DNA from: Thamnidium elegans
Taxonomy: Eukaryota; Mucoromycota; Mucoromycetes; Mucorales; Mucoraceae
NCBI GenBank assembly: GCA_025201345.1
Contig: JAIXMG010000001.1
Span: forward strand, 2,170,001-2,234,000
Reading direction: 5' to 3'
Length of the DNA stretch: 64,000 bases
Part shown: positions 1 to 14,319 of the stretch, piece after piece
Layout of the letters: every line of letters begins with the position of its first letter
How positions within the stretch are numbered: the stretch's first letter is position 1
The notes under the pieces: generated by a model
Told to the model about the DNA's origin: nothing
Seen by the model: the letters and a program-made list of their open reading frames with translations, nothing else
Database searches by the model: none
Program-made: the position numbers and the translations under genes

Positions 1-743
<743 letters not shown>

Positions 744-1314
744 TGCAAGTTATTTTTTTTTATGTGCAAAAGAGAAAAAAGAAAAAGAAAAAGAGGGCGG
801 TAACAAAAAAAAAAAAAAAACGAGGCAAAACTTTATATACAAGTTCCGTTTTTTTTTTTTTTTTCAAGAGAGTACAGCATTGGTAGGTTTGTGACTCTGT
901 TTAACAGTTGATTTGCTTTTCACTAAACTGATAAATACATACTCTGATATAAAAAAAATGGGATCACTATTTTGAGCAATTGAGAAATGAACTTTGGTTT
1001 TTTGTTAACATACCGGATGGAGAAATAAGGCTTTTCTTTTTTTTAAAAAAAAGGACGGTTTGAATCTTGTTAAAACTGAATAAACGTATCTCTTTAACTC
1101 GATACTGAGCTTAATTCATTTATTAGCAGATCTAACAAATGATTCATGCATATTTATTAGTGAGAATCCATACTTACATCGATCGCGTTTTTAGAAAGAT
1201 TGATTCTCAATTTATGAAAGCGCGCAGTACCACAATATTTAAGTCTGGTCCCATTTGTGCCTTTTTTAGAGGATACCAATTTTTTTTTAAAAAAAAAAAC
1301 TTCCTTGAATAACG
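744..1314. promoter_or_regulatory. Divergent intergenic region, MAP kinase / HUS1
   Basis: This is about 570 bases between two divergently transcribed genes, rich in A and T tracts. I see no ORF and no recognisable element. It presumably holds both promoters; that is inference from position only. Confidence 0.4.
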
Positions 1315-2384
1315 ATGTCATTTACTGCCAGTATTTCAAACCATACAGGGTTTGCGGGTAACTGAGTTGATTCTTTTTTATTTATTTACAATTTTGTATT
1401 GACAAGAGATTAGACTTGACTACATTTGCAAAGAGATTGGGAGACACTTGTGTGTTTCGTTTTGATACTGATCAAATAGAATTAGCCATCTTTTCAAACG
1501 GTACTGTTTCCACTACTGGATTCATGTAAGTAAAAAAAAAAAAAGAGGAAAAAAAGAAATTAAAACTTTTTTTTTTTTTTTTTTTAAATTTGTAGACATC
1601 TTGAGCCGGTAAATATACACACTGACAAAAAAAAAGAGCTTTTGTTTTTAATGCTGTGATTGTTAGGAGGCACTGTTCTCGCGATACACAGTTAGCCCGC
1701 CTATCACTGTTCTAGTACCCTCACGCGAACTTCAACAAATGGTTAGTGCAATCAAACGCTGCAACTTTACCAACTTGGAACTACAGACATCTGAAGATAA
1801 TACCAACCACTGTTTACTATTCAAGTCAGAATCCACCACAAAGACCGGAGCCATTGCCGAGGAAGTAGGTGAATTGGATATCGTGATTCTCACCGACAGA
1901 CAATCATCGGATATCCGTCAACCTGGGCATTTGACACCTGATGTCTGTCTTACGTTAAAGCCTTTGGGAAACTACATTAATTTTGTCAAGGGGCTTTCAC
2001 ACCTGCTGGAATCCATTGTGATTTCAGCTTCTGCAAATGGCGAGTTTCGATTGGATTATGCTGGTTTGAATGTGTTTGCAGAACATGTGGGTACAAAATT
2101 ACAAAGACCGGAACTAGGTATTTATAAATAATGCTATTAAAACATGCTGCTGATACCCTGTTTTAGATGTCGACGTGCCGTTACCAGAAGACATGGATCA
2201 GTTATTTAAAGTGCGTGTCAGATCTAAGCACCTTGTCAATGTGCTTTCGTGCGAAGAGTTAAATGTACAGGATACTTTTGTTTCCATTACAGATGAAGCT
2301 CAGATTGTGTTCTTTATCTTTTTTACTTTGGGTGGTTCTACTAGAAGCTCATTGACGGTTCATGTACCTCTGTTTATAGAATAA
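1315..2384 (+). CDS. HUS1: Checkpoint clamp subunit HUS1
   Basis: This is the probable Hus1 subunit of the 9-1-1 (Rad9-Hus1-Rad1) DNA-damage clamp. Exons: start at 1315 (MSFTASISNHT), a second from about 1407 to 1525 (FAKRLGDTCVFRFDTDQIEL), a 13-base exon at 1596-1608, then 1667-2117 and 2167-2384. The last three junctions use clear GT/AG sites and keep frame (IHLEPEALFSRY; RPELDVDVPLPED). The first donor is not resolved. The stretch VKGLSHLLESIVISASANGEFRLDY followed by the final strand pattern matches the C-terminal half of Hus1 (human: VVEKMKNISNHLVIEANLDG). Length is about 270 residues, as in the family. It is transcribed away from the MAP kinase, and 93 bases separate it from the CHY gene. 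Function is inferred from family resemblance. Confidence 0.8.
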
Positions 2385-2477
2385 AAAAAATGCGGTGATT
2401 CAATTGCAAGTATATATATAAAAAAAATAACCTTCTTTTTCTCCCCCCTTCCTTCTCTTTTTTATAAAAAAAAAAAA

Positions 2478-3041
2478 ATGTGTAAACATATTCTTAATGC
2501 TCAGGTACTTTATAACTTCTGAGGGAAAAAAAATAGAATATATTCTCATCTACTTGTAAAAAAAAAGGTAGCAATTCGTGCACCTTGTTGTAAAAAATGG
2601 TTTGATTGTGCAGAGTGTCATGCTGCAGTCTCTGATCATCCTTTAAGAAAAACAGATGAAATGGCCTTTGCCTGTAAAAAATGTAAAAAGGTTTTCCGTA
2701 AAGACATGACGTGAGTAAAATCTTTTATGCAAAGCAAAAGTAAAATAAAAAATATTTAACCTTGTTGGCGTTTTTTTTTTTTAGTGATTACGAGGAAGAA
2801 GATGAATTTTGTCCTCATTGTGATAACCAATATGTTATTGATGCACTTACTCCTGAAGCAAGTATTGGTATTGAAACTGAAGATATCCGTGTCGACAACA
2901 GGTAAGCAATATATATACAATTTGAAAATATATAGATACTAATACAATGAGCGTAGAGTGGTCAGGGATGATCGTTTAAGGAAAAAGACAGAACAAGTTA
3001 CCAGTATATTCGGAATTGACGGATCTCATATGATGGGTTAG
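2478..3041 (+). CDS. CHY-type zinc-finger protein
   Basis: Four exons give a protein of about 125 residues beginning MCKHILNAQVAIRAPCCKKW, then FDCAECHA, ACKKCKKVFRKDM, DEFCPHCDNQYV and a tail ending GIDGSHMMG. The early CKH and the paired CxxC motifs (APCC, CAEC, CKKC, CPHC) are the signature of the CHY zinc finger. In fungi, stand-alone CHY proteins include Hot13, which acts in the mitochondrial intermembrane space on small Tim proteins. Larger CHY proteins are RING E3 ligases; there is no RING here. I therefore favour a Hot13-like small zinc-binding protein, but the exact role is inference. The start is the only ATG before the first conserved Cys. It converges with the coiled-coil gene, 103 bases away. 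Confidence 0.8.
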
Positions 3042-3144
3042 AATAAGAAATTATTTATTAAAACAAAAAGAGAAAGATTTACAGAATAATAGTAGTAGTT
3101 TGCGAGTGTGTGTTTGTGTCGTGTGTATATAATAGATGAGAAAG

Positions 3145-4376
3145 TTATTTTTTAGCAAGTGAACTTAGACCACCATGATTATCAAATAACATGCGTAATC
3201 CTTGTTGAGGTTTTAATAATGTAGATTGCGGACCTAACGGGGGCGACTGGATATAATTACTTCGTTTTGTACTACTGGAAACCACAGACAAATCATCATC
3301 ATCCGTATTATAAAAGGACATGACGCTGTTTCTTCGCGAAGTGCTTGTAGACGAGCTAGTGGTTGATTTCACTAATCTGGGTTCTTGTAACATATGAATT
3401 GTACCTTGAGCCTGCTCAAGCATTTGTGTATATTCAAACATGCGTTTTATCACGTCATGTACGCTTCCTTCTTGCTCTCGCTGATGGTTCTCAATCGATA
3501 CTAATCTGCCTTGCAATTGACTGTTCTCGTAAACGACAGACGCTAAATCGGAGTACATGTTTCGAATTGCCTGCGTTGCAAATACGTCGGATTCCTTTTG
3601 CGTCTTTACTGCTCTTTCTAATAGTACTTGTAAATTAACGTTCACTTCTTCTGTTGCTGTCAAGTCTTGTTCAATTTCAGCTAAATTGACAGTTGTGTTA
3701 GTTTTTTTTTTCTTTAGTGTGTATAATATAATTTAACTTACACACTCTATCTTTTGATTTTTCCTATACAGAAATTATAATTAGTCATACGATCCAAAAT
3801 AAATAAATAAATAAATAAAAGCTTTTACCAAGTCTACTGAAATACCATCCATTTGCTTTACGAGCCCTTCCATATTACGTCTAAATTCAGCTAGTTCTTC
3901 TCTTGCTTGTTCCATTTCTCGCAAGAATTGAATTCGTTCAGTGGCGTCGAGAGCGTTGGTATGCTCTTGTTGTGAAATAGAAGGAGTTGAAACAGAGCAA
4001 GTGGGCTAATACGAAAGAAAGAAAAAAAACTTAATCAACTACATCTCGGTACTTTTTTGTTGTTATCGTACCTTTACATCATCTTTTACAGAATAATTAT
4101 AATCGTCTTTATAAAAATCCTTGCTTGATTCTATCACACTGGATCTACGTTCAGGAAAGTATGATTCTTTTTTTTTTTAAAAAAAAAATAAAAGCGTAGG
4201 AAAATAAAGTTAATGACATGTATTTTAAGCTTTTTTATCTTATTTTTTTATACCTGATTCATTGTTGGAAGGATGATTATGATGACCGAAGGTCTAATAA
4301 AGCAAGTTAGAAAAAAGAGATATTCAATTAAATTAAGTTTGTTCTGAATTACTTGGGAAATCACTTCGGAATCCAT
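3145..4376 (-). CDS. Coiled-coil protein of unknown function
   Basis: Six or more exons on the minus strand give about 296 residues. The start at 4376 (MDSEVISQ) is joined by canonical splice sites through TFGHHNHPSNNES, a Ser/Tyr/Asp-rich stretch, then LDATERIQFLREMEQAREEL, MEGLVKQMDG, DRVSEIEQDL, and the large last exon (3663-3145). Heptad-like residues from LREMEQ to EYTQMLEQAQ predict a long coiled coil. The C-terminus is a Ser/Thr-rich low-complexity tail (STTSSSTSTSRRNS), probably disordered and phosphorylatable, ending GGLSSLAKK. I do not recognise the family; it may be a septum or cytoskeleton-associated fungal protein, but nothing in the sequence proves that. Confidence 0.7.
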
Positions 4377-4769
4377 TTATTGCTTCATACGGTAAGAAAA
4401 ATAAGAAAGAAAAAAATAAAAATTATGGGCAAGGTTCTCTTTCTTGCTTGTGTTTTTTTTTACGTTCCCGCAAAAAAATTTGTGACGCAAATAAGACATA
4501 AAATCATTTGACCTAATGAATCATAATACAGTCTATGATATCATGTTTCTTTCGCTTTGTTTTGCTGTAAAAATAAAAATAAAATAATCTAAAGAATGCA
4601 TGAATAACCTTTTTTATTGTATTTTTTTTTTTACTGTAGTAAGCAGCTCAAAAAAAAAACTAAGTTGGTGACTCTTTCGTGTTTAATCTCCCGCACAAAA
4701 AAATCTGGGGTAAATAAAAATTATTATCCCTGGGCCTTACGTTTTTCTTTCTATTCTATAAACATAAAA

Positions 4770-5225
4770 ATGCAACCTTCAACTACATTACGTGCTGTTC
4801 ACAAGCCCATGATTCAATTCATTGGCTCTAGAGCTAACCTTTGGAAAGGTTCTTATATATATTTTATTTTATTTAAAAAGTAACACACAGAAAAACTTAT
4901 ATAATACATAAAAAACAGACGCAGTACACCATACTGGTCCTCATCCTTTAACTCCTGCCAATCTCGTTAAGCATGTAGTTGAAGCACCTAAATCAACTTC
5001 TACTGTTGCTGCTGCTGCACCTAAAGCCAATGCTGGCTCTTTACAATTTGCTGAATTACCTGCTCGTTATCGTCGTGCGCCTATTTCTGAAGCTGAAATG
5101 GAAGCTATTGAGGTAAAAATAAATAAAAAAATATGATAGTTTACGTAAAAAAAAAAAAGGCTTTAAAAGGAAACTAACAATATATACTACTTTTGTAGAG
5201 TGGTGGAGCTACTCATCTTTTTTAA
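4770..5225 (+). CDS. KGD4: Mitochondrial KGD4/Ymr31-type protein (2-oxoglutarate dehydrogenase subunit 4)
   Basis: Three exons encode about 100 residues: MQPSTTLRAVHKPMIQFIGS, then HHTGPHPLTP, an Ala-rich linker (TVAAAAPKA), and LPARYRRAPISEAEMEAIES plus GGATHLF at the end. The pattern of a basic N-terminus, PMIxFIGxR, HPHP-like segment and a C-terminal LPxRYRR...EMEAIxSGGA is that of Ymr31/MRPS36. This small protein was first called a mitoribosomal protein and was later shown to recruit the E3 component to the 2-oxoglutarate dehydrogenase complex in the mitochondrial matrix. Splice sites keep frame (WK-D-AVHHTG at the first junction). It is divergent from the coiled-coil gene and converges with the RidA gene 105 bases away. 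Confidence 0.8.
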
Positions 5226-5330
5226 ATATACGCTCATGCACACATACACAACGAACAATAAACGCATTTTTTTTTTGTATATCTTGTAATAGGAAAACGA
5301 CTTTTATTTTATTTTATTTTATCTTTATAT

Positions 5331-6025
5331 TTATTCGTTGGTAACGGCAATACATTCGATTTCTACAGCAACATCTTTAGGGAGACGAGCTACTTGAACT
5401 GCACTACGAGCAGGTTGATGTTGATCAAAGAACTACAAAGAAAAAAAAAAGCATAAGTTTTTTTATATATATATAATGGAAATGAATATTATAATAATGA
5501 CGGTACTTTAGCGTAGACTTGATTCATGGCAACGAAATCATTCATATCTTTTAAAAAGACGGTTGTCTTGACTACTTTATCAAGACCAGATCCCGAAGCC
5601 TTCAAAACCTCGACAATGTTTGCTAAGCTTTGATGTGTTTGTTCTGTAATACCACCTTCAATAACATTACCTGTTATTTATTTTAAAAAAAAAGTGAGCG
5701 ATTTTAAATTATTAATAGATTACATAAACATACCTGTCTCGGGAATAACTGGAAGCGAACCAGAAGTATAAACCATTCCATTGACCTTGATTGCTTGAGC
5801 TATTTTTTTTTTATATAATAAAATCAGGTTTTTATTTTTATTTTACCAAGCCTTTTTATTATTAACCAACCATAAGGTCCAATAGCGGCAGGAGCTTTTG
5901 GTGTTTCTAATATAATATAACGTGTGTTATAAATTTAGATTGTTTTTAATTTGATAATGACCATTTATATACTTACGAACACGAGTCAAAGTAGACAAAG
6001 ATCTGATTGCTCTAGTAGTAAACAT
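5331..6025 (-). CDS. MMF1: RidA/YjgF family enamine deaminase, mitochondrial (Mmf1-like)
   Basis: Minus-strand exons from ATG 6025 ([16 protein letters not shown], a basic Ser/Thr-rich mitochondrial presequence) continue through [80 protein letters not shown] and end [13 protein letters not shown]. PxAIGPYxQA, the SG-x-P core, and the [12 protein letters not shown] arginine segment with VEIECIA are the RidA family signatures; the Arg contacts the enamine/imine substrate carboxylate. RidA proteins hydrolyse reactive 2-aminoacrylate-type intermediates. Yeast Mmf1 does this in mitochondria and supports isoleucine synthesis and mtDNA maintenance. The presequence supports the mitochondrial paralogue rather than cytosolic Hmf1. 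Complete gene, about 140-150 residues. Confidence 0.9.
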
Positions 6026-6674
6026 AATAATAATAAAAAAGAAATACTTGGGGTTAAAGGGAAAAAAACAAAAAAAATTTAATGGTTTAATTTTTCTCAC
6101 AATTTTGGGCTATTTTGAAGGCCAGTGTTTAGGGTAGTACACACATAATCAGAAACAAATATGAGGGAGGAGGAAGGTATCGGGAAAGAGAGTATATGGT
6201 GTGTGTGTGATACCAAAATAACGTAAAAGAGAACAGATGAAGGGTAGTGCACTTTTACGTTAGGGTCAATTCGGAATCGTATGTGTGTGAGCGTATTCTT
6301 TTTTTGTTTTGTTGCTAGGTGAGCTAATTAAGTTTCCGATATTCTTTCGCTCCTCCTTTTTTTTAATTTAGAACACAAGCCCGCAATTTCATATGCCTTT
6401 CTGTTCCGATATTGGCCATTTGAAATCTAGCCTCTAAAGAATTAAGAAAAAAAAAAAAAGTATAAATAGATGCACTATTTTTTTAGTTTTTTTCTTTTTC
6501 TTTCTCATTAACATATTTTACTATATTAAAAGAAGGAAACAACGACAACAAAAAAAGGTCTTCTCTAGTTATTCAATGAGAAGTATTGCTACAACCTATT
6601 CAACATTATTATTTACAACAGTTTCTTCATTATTTCATCCTCCAATTATAATTATAAATTAAATAATCATCAAA
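6026..6674. promoter_or_regulatory. Divergent intergenic region, RidA / unknown basic protein
   Basis: About 650 bases between divergent genes. It holds A/T tracts, a TG-rich stretch near 6195-6215 and a pyrimidine-rich stretch near 6480-6505, just upstream of the likely transcription start of the plus-strand gene. No ORF seen. Confidence 0.4.
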
Positions 6675-7232
6675 ATGGCTACTTTCCCTACTTGGATCAA
6701 TAAATCTAAAAAAAATGCTACTTCTACAAATGCAAATTTGTCACCAAGACAAGTTGCCAACAAGGCCTATTCATTAGCAATCAAGAAACTGGATAAAGAT
6801 GATAAAAGACGTAGACCACAATACAGTGTACGTGAAAGATTGTTATTATCAAACACAATGAATAAAGCAGAAGACGTGTTGAATAAGCGTACTACACGAT
6901 TAAATCGTAGAGTATTGTCTTTTGAATCTGATGAAGATGTTATTCCTTCTCCTCTCGATCATCCTCCTCCACTTGCTTCTCCTGTTCTTATTCAAGAACA
7001 AATTACTGTTACACCACCAACTCCCCCACAACCTATGGCTCAGATCAAGAATGAGTCACCTATCATCACATCGTCATTTACTCCAGAACAACAAATGGTA
7101 GTCTCAATTGCTGTTGTTGCTGCTGCTGCATACTCTTCATTATCCGCATCTCAAAAGAATTCATTCTTCTCTCATGATTTCTGCAGACCCATCATGATAC
7201 CTTGTCATTCCATGAATTCAATCTCTATTTAA
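6675..7232 (+). CDS. Unknown basic, Pro-rich protein (185 aa)
   Basis: A single uninterrupted ORF with a leader containing TTTCTTTTTCTTTCTC-like pyrimidine tracts upstream. The N-terminal third is very basic (KSKKNATS, KKLDKDDKRRRPQYSVRERL). The middle is Pro-rich (DHPPPLASPV, TPPTPPQPM), and there is an Ala/Val-rich helix (VVSIAVVAAAAYSSLSASQK) near residues 140-160. The basic start followed by SVRERLLLSNTMNKAEDVLN looks helical. I do not recognise the family. Absence of introns is unusual among its neighbours. The Ala/Val segment is too short and mixed to call a membrane anchor with confidence. Codon use looks like the neighbours, so I accept it as a real gene. Confidence 0.6.
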   Translation: MATFPTWINKSKKNATSTNANLSPRQVANKAYSLAIKKLDKDDKRRRPQYSVRERLLLSNTMNKAEDVLNKRTTRLNRRVLSFESDEDVIPSPLDHPPPLASPVLIQEQITVTPPTPPQPMAQIKNESPIITSSFTPEQQMVVSIAVVAAAAYSSLSASQKNSFFSHDFCRPIMIPCHSMNSISI

Positions 7233-8162
7233 AAAAAATCATTTGTTTATTATTTTCATTTTTCTATATATTTTTCATAATTTTTTTTTTTTTTTGTTTT
7301 AATAAAAAAAAACCCGTTCTATCCCAATTTTACGCCCGATTTCATCCGAGTTTATTACCCCAGATTCTCTTTTTGTAAATTATCAGATCTTTTTTTTTTT
7401 TTTTTTTTTTTGTATCAATGCGTTTTTTCTTAGTTTCTCTCCTCCCCCCCCCGTGATCATGTCTTTTGTAATACATCCGCGGATGATGGTAACCATAGAA
7501 ACGTACCGAGGAACAAGACCTAGAACTTTTTTTTTTCTCAAGTTAAAATTCCCATGGTAACAGGGTCAGGGTTCTAGATGAGGGTCGACTTCTAAAAAAA
7601 TAATTTCGACCATGTGACTAATAAAAATAGTTGAATACATGTGCATGCGAGCGAGATCTTCCTCTTAGTGGTTGTATTTCTATTTTTACCAAACTAGTTA
7701 TTTGTAAACATTCTCTTTTCTTTATTAAAATCGTCATACTGATATTTTGAAAGTGAGATACAATTTTCTTTACTAAAAAGCTTTTTCTGGTGTAAAAGAA
7801 GCTTAGGAAGGGAAGCTTCTATTTTCATTTTTTTTTTCTTGTTTAGTATCTTGTTCCGACATATTTTCCCCTCACTCCCTGAAAGTGGCCCCAGATTTTA
7901 ATGATTTATTTAACTATTCATCAAATAGACACCTAACATTCAAAGATATATCAAACTAGAGGACTGTGATATTTTTAATAAAAAAATCTTAATAATTAAA
8001 ATCGACCAACTAAAGAAACTGTTGGTAATAATGGTTATAAAAAAAACAAGTATAAAATATATAAACCAAGTGAAATTCTTCTCAAGTTTTATCAAACTTG
8101 AGAAGAATAGATTAAAGTAATAAAGTAAGCTATTTATTGTACATGTATTTTTAAAAGGACCA
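7233..8162. other. Intergenic, AT-rich, no gene recognised
   Basis: About 930 bases with long T runs (7390-7411) and a run of C at 7442-7452. The only ORF here (7940-8188, minus) is low-complexity Phe/Ile/Ser and overlaps the relic described next in another frame; I do not accept it. Confidence 0.4.
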
Positions 8163-8943
8163 AAAGTTTCGACATTCTTCTGGTACAACTAGCCTGTCAA
8201 TTTGACTAGCTATAAACACATCATTGTATTTTTCTATTCTGTAAAGATATCCGACATTACCGATCCAATCCATAGCTAAGACGTCTTTTTAAACTGGCTA
8301 CCATAAACTGAACGTAATGTAGATAAAATACATGCATTCGTTTTCAAGTTCTTTGTTTGCTGTTTTAAAACGACGACAATTCAACAGCCGTAAATTCATT
8401 AATTTTAAAGAGTAAATCAATTTTTCGTGGATATGTTACTGAAGTATCTGAAGTGCGGAACAAAGCCTTGTTGATTTCAATTGCAGTTTTGCTGCTTTTC
8501 ACCATCAACTATTTTATATCAGTGCCATTGAACAAGATATCCAATAGCTCGGCAAAGCGACGATAGACTCTAACATTACGAACTCTTCTGATGATATTTT
8601 CTTTTGTTTGGCCATTTGGCCTTTTTTTTTCACAAACAAACAAAATCATATCTTTAACATCTTTGATGGCAATAACTTCTTCCGTTTGTTCCAAGGAGAC
8701 TTCACTGATTCCCTTTAGTTCAAACATAATTAATGTTGTTAGTTGATTACCGCATATCCTAGAAACCTCTCCAATTGCTGGTTTAATTCTATTATAAATA
8801 CTGGAGAGCGACAATTCAATAAAACATAGCTCAAATTCGGTCAATGAAGGCTTGTTTAAAAGAGATATGACAGACTTCAATAGTATTTGTTTTTGAGGTG
8901 TGATATTAACAAAGCTTAAATTAAGAAAAATTTCTTGGTGCAC
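8163..8943 (-). pseudogene. Decayed gene of a multicopy Mucorales-type family
   Basis: An open stretch at 8943-8509 encodes 144 residues ending ELLDILFNGTDIK and a stop. Immediately downstream, in the same or shifted frames, coding-like sequence continues: INKALFRTSDTSVTYPRK, IDLLFKINEFTAVELSSF, ELENECMYFIYITFSLW, then after a stop KDVLAMDWIGNVGYLYRIEK and RLVVPEECRNFWSF. Stops and frame changes (near 8510, 8385 and 8280) break one ancestral protein into pieces, hence a pseudogene. The order RKIDLLF...ELSS...AMDWIGNVGYLY is what I remember from uncharacterised repeated proteins of Rhizopus and Mucor. That memory is the only basis for the family call. The D...E spacing is compatible with a PD-(D/E)XK-like fold, which is inference. 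Confidence 0.5.
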
Positions 8944-9521
8944 GTTCTATTTACATACGTTCAGAAGAAAAAGCGTGGCGTATTAAATTTCACGTACCTT
9001 TGTAAAATAACGATAAAATACAGTCTATTTGCTCATGTGACTTATTTAACACTTGCGTGCTTCTCTAGTTTACTTCGCTCTCGCCTAGATATAAAAACTA
9101 TTGACGCGTTTCTGAAGTAGTAAAGGAGCCTTCTGGACGCTAGCTGTTTCTGTTCCCATTGAAAGCAGTAACTAAGGAGGTTTTTATTATGCCTGAGGCT
9201 CCCACCAATGTGAAAAAATGGCGGTTTGGTCCAATTTGAGTATTTTATAGAATCCTCATATTGGATGTGGAGAGTATTTTCTTAGTTACATGACAATGAA
9301 TCAAGAAAAGCTGTTTATTTGATGACCAAGTGTCAGATCGACTTACATACTGAACACAACTTGTCTGTGTGTTACACTTGTCTTTCTTGTCCACGTAGTT
9401 TTTTTTTTTTTTTTTTTTTTTGCATTTTTAATTGAGATACCGATCCTATTCTTTTTTTTTAGGTAAAACAAAATAAAAAACCTTTTTTTTATACACATAT
9501 TTTCTTTGTTGTTATAAAAAA
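8944..9521. promoter_or_regulatory. Intergenic region upstream of SEC23
   Basis: About 580 bases. It starts with a roughly 35-base sequence also found near 12909 (see findings) and contains a 22-base T run at 9400-9421. The SEC23 promoter must lie here. An ORF at 8935-9120 has no recognisable content. Confidence 0.4.
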
Positions 9522-12293
<2,772 letters not shown>

Positions 12294-12527
12294 TAAATAT
12301 ATATATGTATATATTGTTATATAACACTTACAATAAAAATTATATTATATATTTCTGTAGTGTGGAGAAACTCCGTTCAGGAACGGGATATTCCTTTTGT
12401 TTTGTTTCTGTTTTAGGGTATCGGTTATTTTTTAGAACGTATATATAAACTTGGCCAATAAGCCTAGCGTGATACCGTTACGGCATGCTCCGTAATCACG
12501 TTAGTCGTGATATCGACTTGATAGAAT

Positions 12528-12863
12528 ATGTATTATATGATGTCAAATCATGCGGGGACTGATTCTTTAGCTATCAATACATATAAGAAGTTAAAAGGCC
12601 TTGAAACTGTTAAGAAACTTGTTACTATACGTACCACATCTGGTACTTTTGTTGCTCTATATGCTTCCTCTGCTGATAAGACATTCCCCGCTGCTTTAGG
12701 TTACTTGCGTGAGATGATATCTAGAGAGTCTTCTGTCGCAAGAAGTCAAGAATTACTTTATCCTAACAGCGGATCTTTAGTCATAATAGAAACTGTTAAG
12801 GTTTTAATACATGGTATTATTCTGGATCTTTATAAGAATGGTTTGTCTCTTGATGATTTGTAA
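12528..12863 (+). CDS. Orphan ORF, 111 aa, unknown
   Basis: MYYMMSNHAGTDSLAINTYK opens a 111-residue reading frame with balanced, non-repetitive composition (GLETVKKLVTIRTTSGTFV, ALGYLREMISRESSVARSQE, ending YKNGLSLDDL). It does not look like low-complexity noise. I recognise no domain. It lies in a 2-kb gap between SEC23 and the arrestin gene with relic sequences near it, and small inverted repeats just upstream (12470-12515). It may be a fragment of a longer decayed gene or a young orphan gene. Confidence 0.35.
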   Translation: MYYMMSNHAGTDSLAINTYKKLKGLETVKKLVTIRTTSGTFVALYASSADKTFPAALGYLREMISRESSVARSQELLYPNSGSLVIIETVKVLIHGIILDLYKNGLSLDDL

Positions 12864-13329
12864 GCTATCCATAACTTATTTTAGTTCGGATAAAGAAGAT
12901 GTAGGTACACGTTCTATTTACACGTTCAGAGAAAAAAAAGTATGATGTATTCTTTTTTAAAAAAACTTCTAGCGTAAAACTAGCTGGAGCGACATTTTTT
13001 GGTGCGTTAAAACAAGTGTAGAATTTTTATTATGCATACTAGTGAATTTTTTATATATATATACGTCTTTTAAACGAGCTTATATCTTACATTCTCTTAT
13101 TATTCTGCCTTATTTTTGAGATCAGATAAAGCTCTCATCTTCTCGTGGTTGATCCTGTTAATCATCGTTATTTTATTACGATGAGACTAAGAGGAGCTAG
13201 AATACATCGAATATTTTTTTTATATTCATTAGTTTTAATGTTATGTTTATTCTGTTAATTATCAATAAAAAAATTGAATCATTGTGAAATTTATTAAGGG
13301 GGAATTTTGAGTTTAAGAGTGAGAATCAT

Positions 13330-13572
13330 ATTTATTAACAGCCAAATCCGCAATCTTCTTATTATCGTACTTGATATGTGGCGATATAACTTCACTATAT
13401 TTACAAAGTAGTCAAATCCTTTTTAATTTTAAAAACCCCTTCTTTACTTTTACTGAAAAGAATTGCTTGATTATCCTTGTGCAATTCAATTGATCCAAGA
13501 TATTCATGAATCAACTGATAGGATTTTTTTTTTTTTGGCTTCGAAAGCTTGTTTGTTTGATTGACTAAACAT
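13330..13572 (-). pseudogene. Possible relic of a protein-coding sequence
   Basis: From an ATG at 13572 the minus strand reads MFSQSNKQAFEAKKKKSYQL, IHEYLGSIELHKDNQAILFS, KSKEGVFKIKKDLTTL and a stop. In a shifted frame it continues KYSEVISPHIKYDNKKIADL, AVNKYDSHS. Composition is protein-like and the frame break sits right after the first stop, which is how a decayed gene looks. I cannot name the family. Confidence 0.3.
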
Positions 13573-14319
13573 AACTCCTTTCTTACATTGTCAACATCTA
13601 TTCGCTTGCAAAATATAAGCTAATCTGGTAGTTATAGTCGTAAAAGTTCAATATTTTCTAATACATACATTGATACCACTTGATAATGTGGTTCAAGTCG
13701 TGTCATTAAAGGCTAAAGGATTTAACTCCTGCCTTGTTTTTTTTATAAAAAAAAAAAAGAAAAAAAAGAAAAGATAAACTCTATTGTTTTCAATCCGATG
13801 ACTCATCATACGTCGTCTTAACGTCAACTTTGACACACTTTGCTTACACGCAGATAAAAACGTGTTCATTTTACTGATAAACGCATTTTTTTTTCTGATA
13901 TACAGTGAGTTTCACTACTTGGGCCTTGATTTAGTACGTGTTTTCTCTTGCACATCTTTCATGCCCCACTAACAGTTAACTAAAAAGAGTTACCCCGTGA
14001 CTTGGTGTCTAATTAATTACCATCTTGCTTTAATAAACTTGAACTTGGTGTACTAAATAGATTTTTACTAGTTATTAAAAAAAGAAAAAAAGTGATGTTG
14101 ATTATTTTCAATGCAATTGTTCCTAATAAAACGCTGCTAATTTTTATTTATTTTATTATGCTTAACTTTGGAAGAAAGTGAAAGCTTAGCTTGTTTTACC
14201 GAGATTGGGAGTTTTAAAAATAAAAATTCGGTTAAACTGTTATTTAGATTATCTTTTTTTTTTCTCTTTTTGTGAATTCTTTCCTTTTTTTCTTTCTCTT
14301 CTTTTTTTATGCTTTGCGA

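Larger units (their letters stand above)
12294..14319. other. Two-kb gene-poor gap with orphan and relic sequences
   Basis: Apart from the orphan ORF at 12528-12863 and the relic at 13330-13572, this gap has AT-rich sequence with short A/T tracts and no tRNA or rRNA that I can recognise. The last 200 bases, with pyrimidine-rich tracts at 14250-14310, are the likely promoter and leader of the arrestin gene. Confidence 0.4.

Noticed and set aside
7940..8188. 82-residue minus ORF
   Set aside because: Low-complexity Phe/Ile/Ser translation of AT-rich DNA; the nearby relic reads in another frame.
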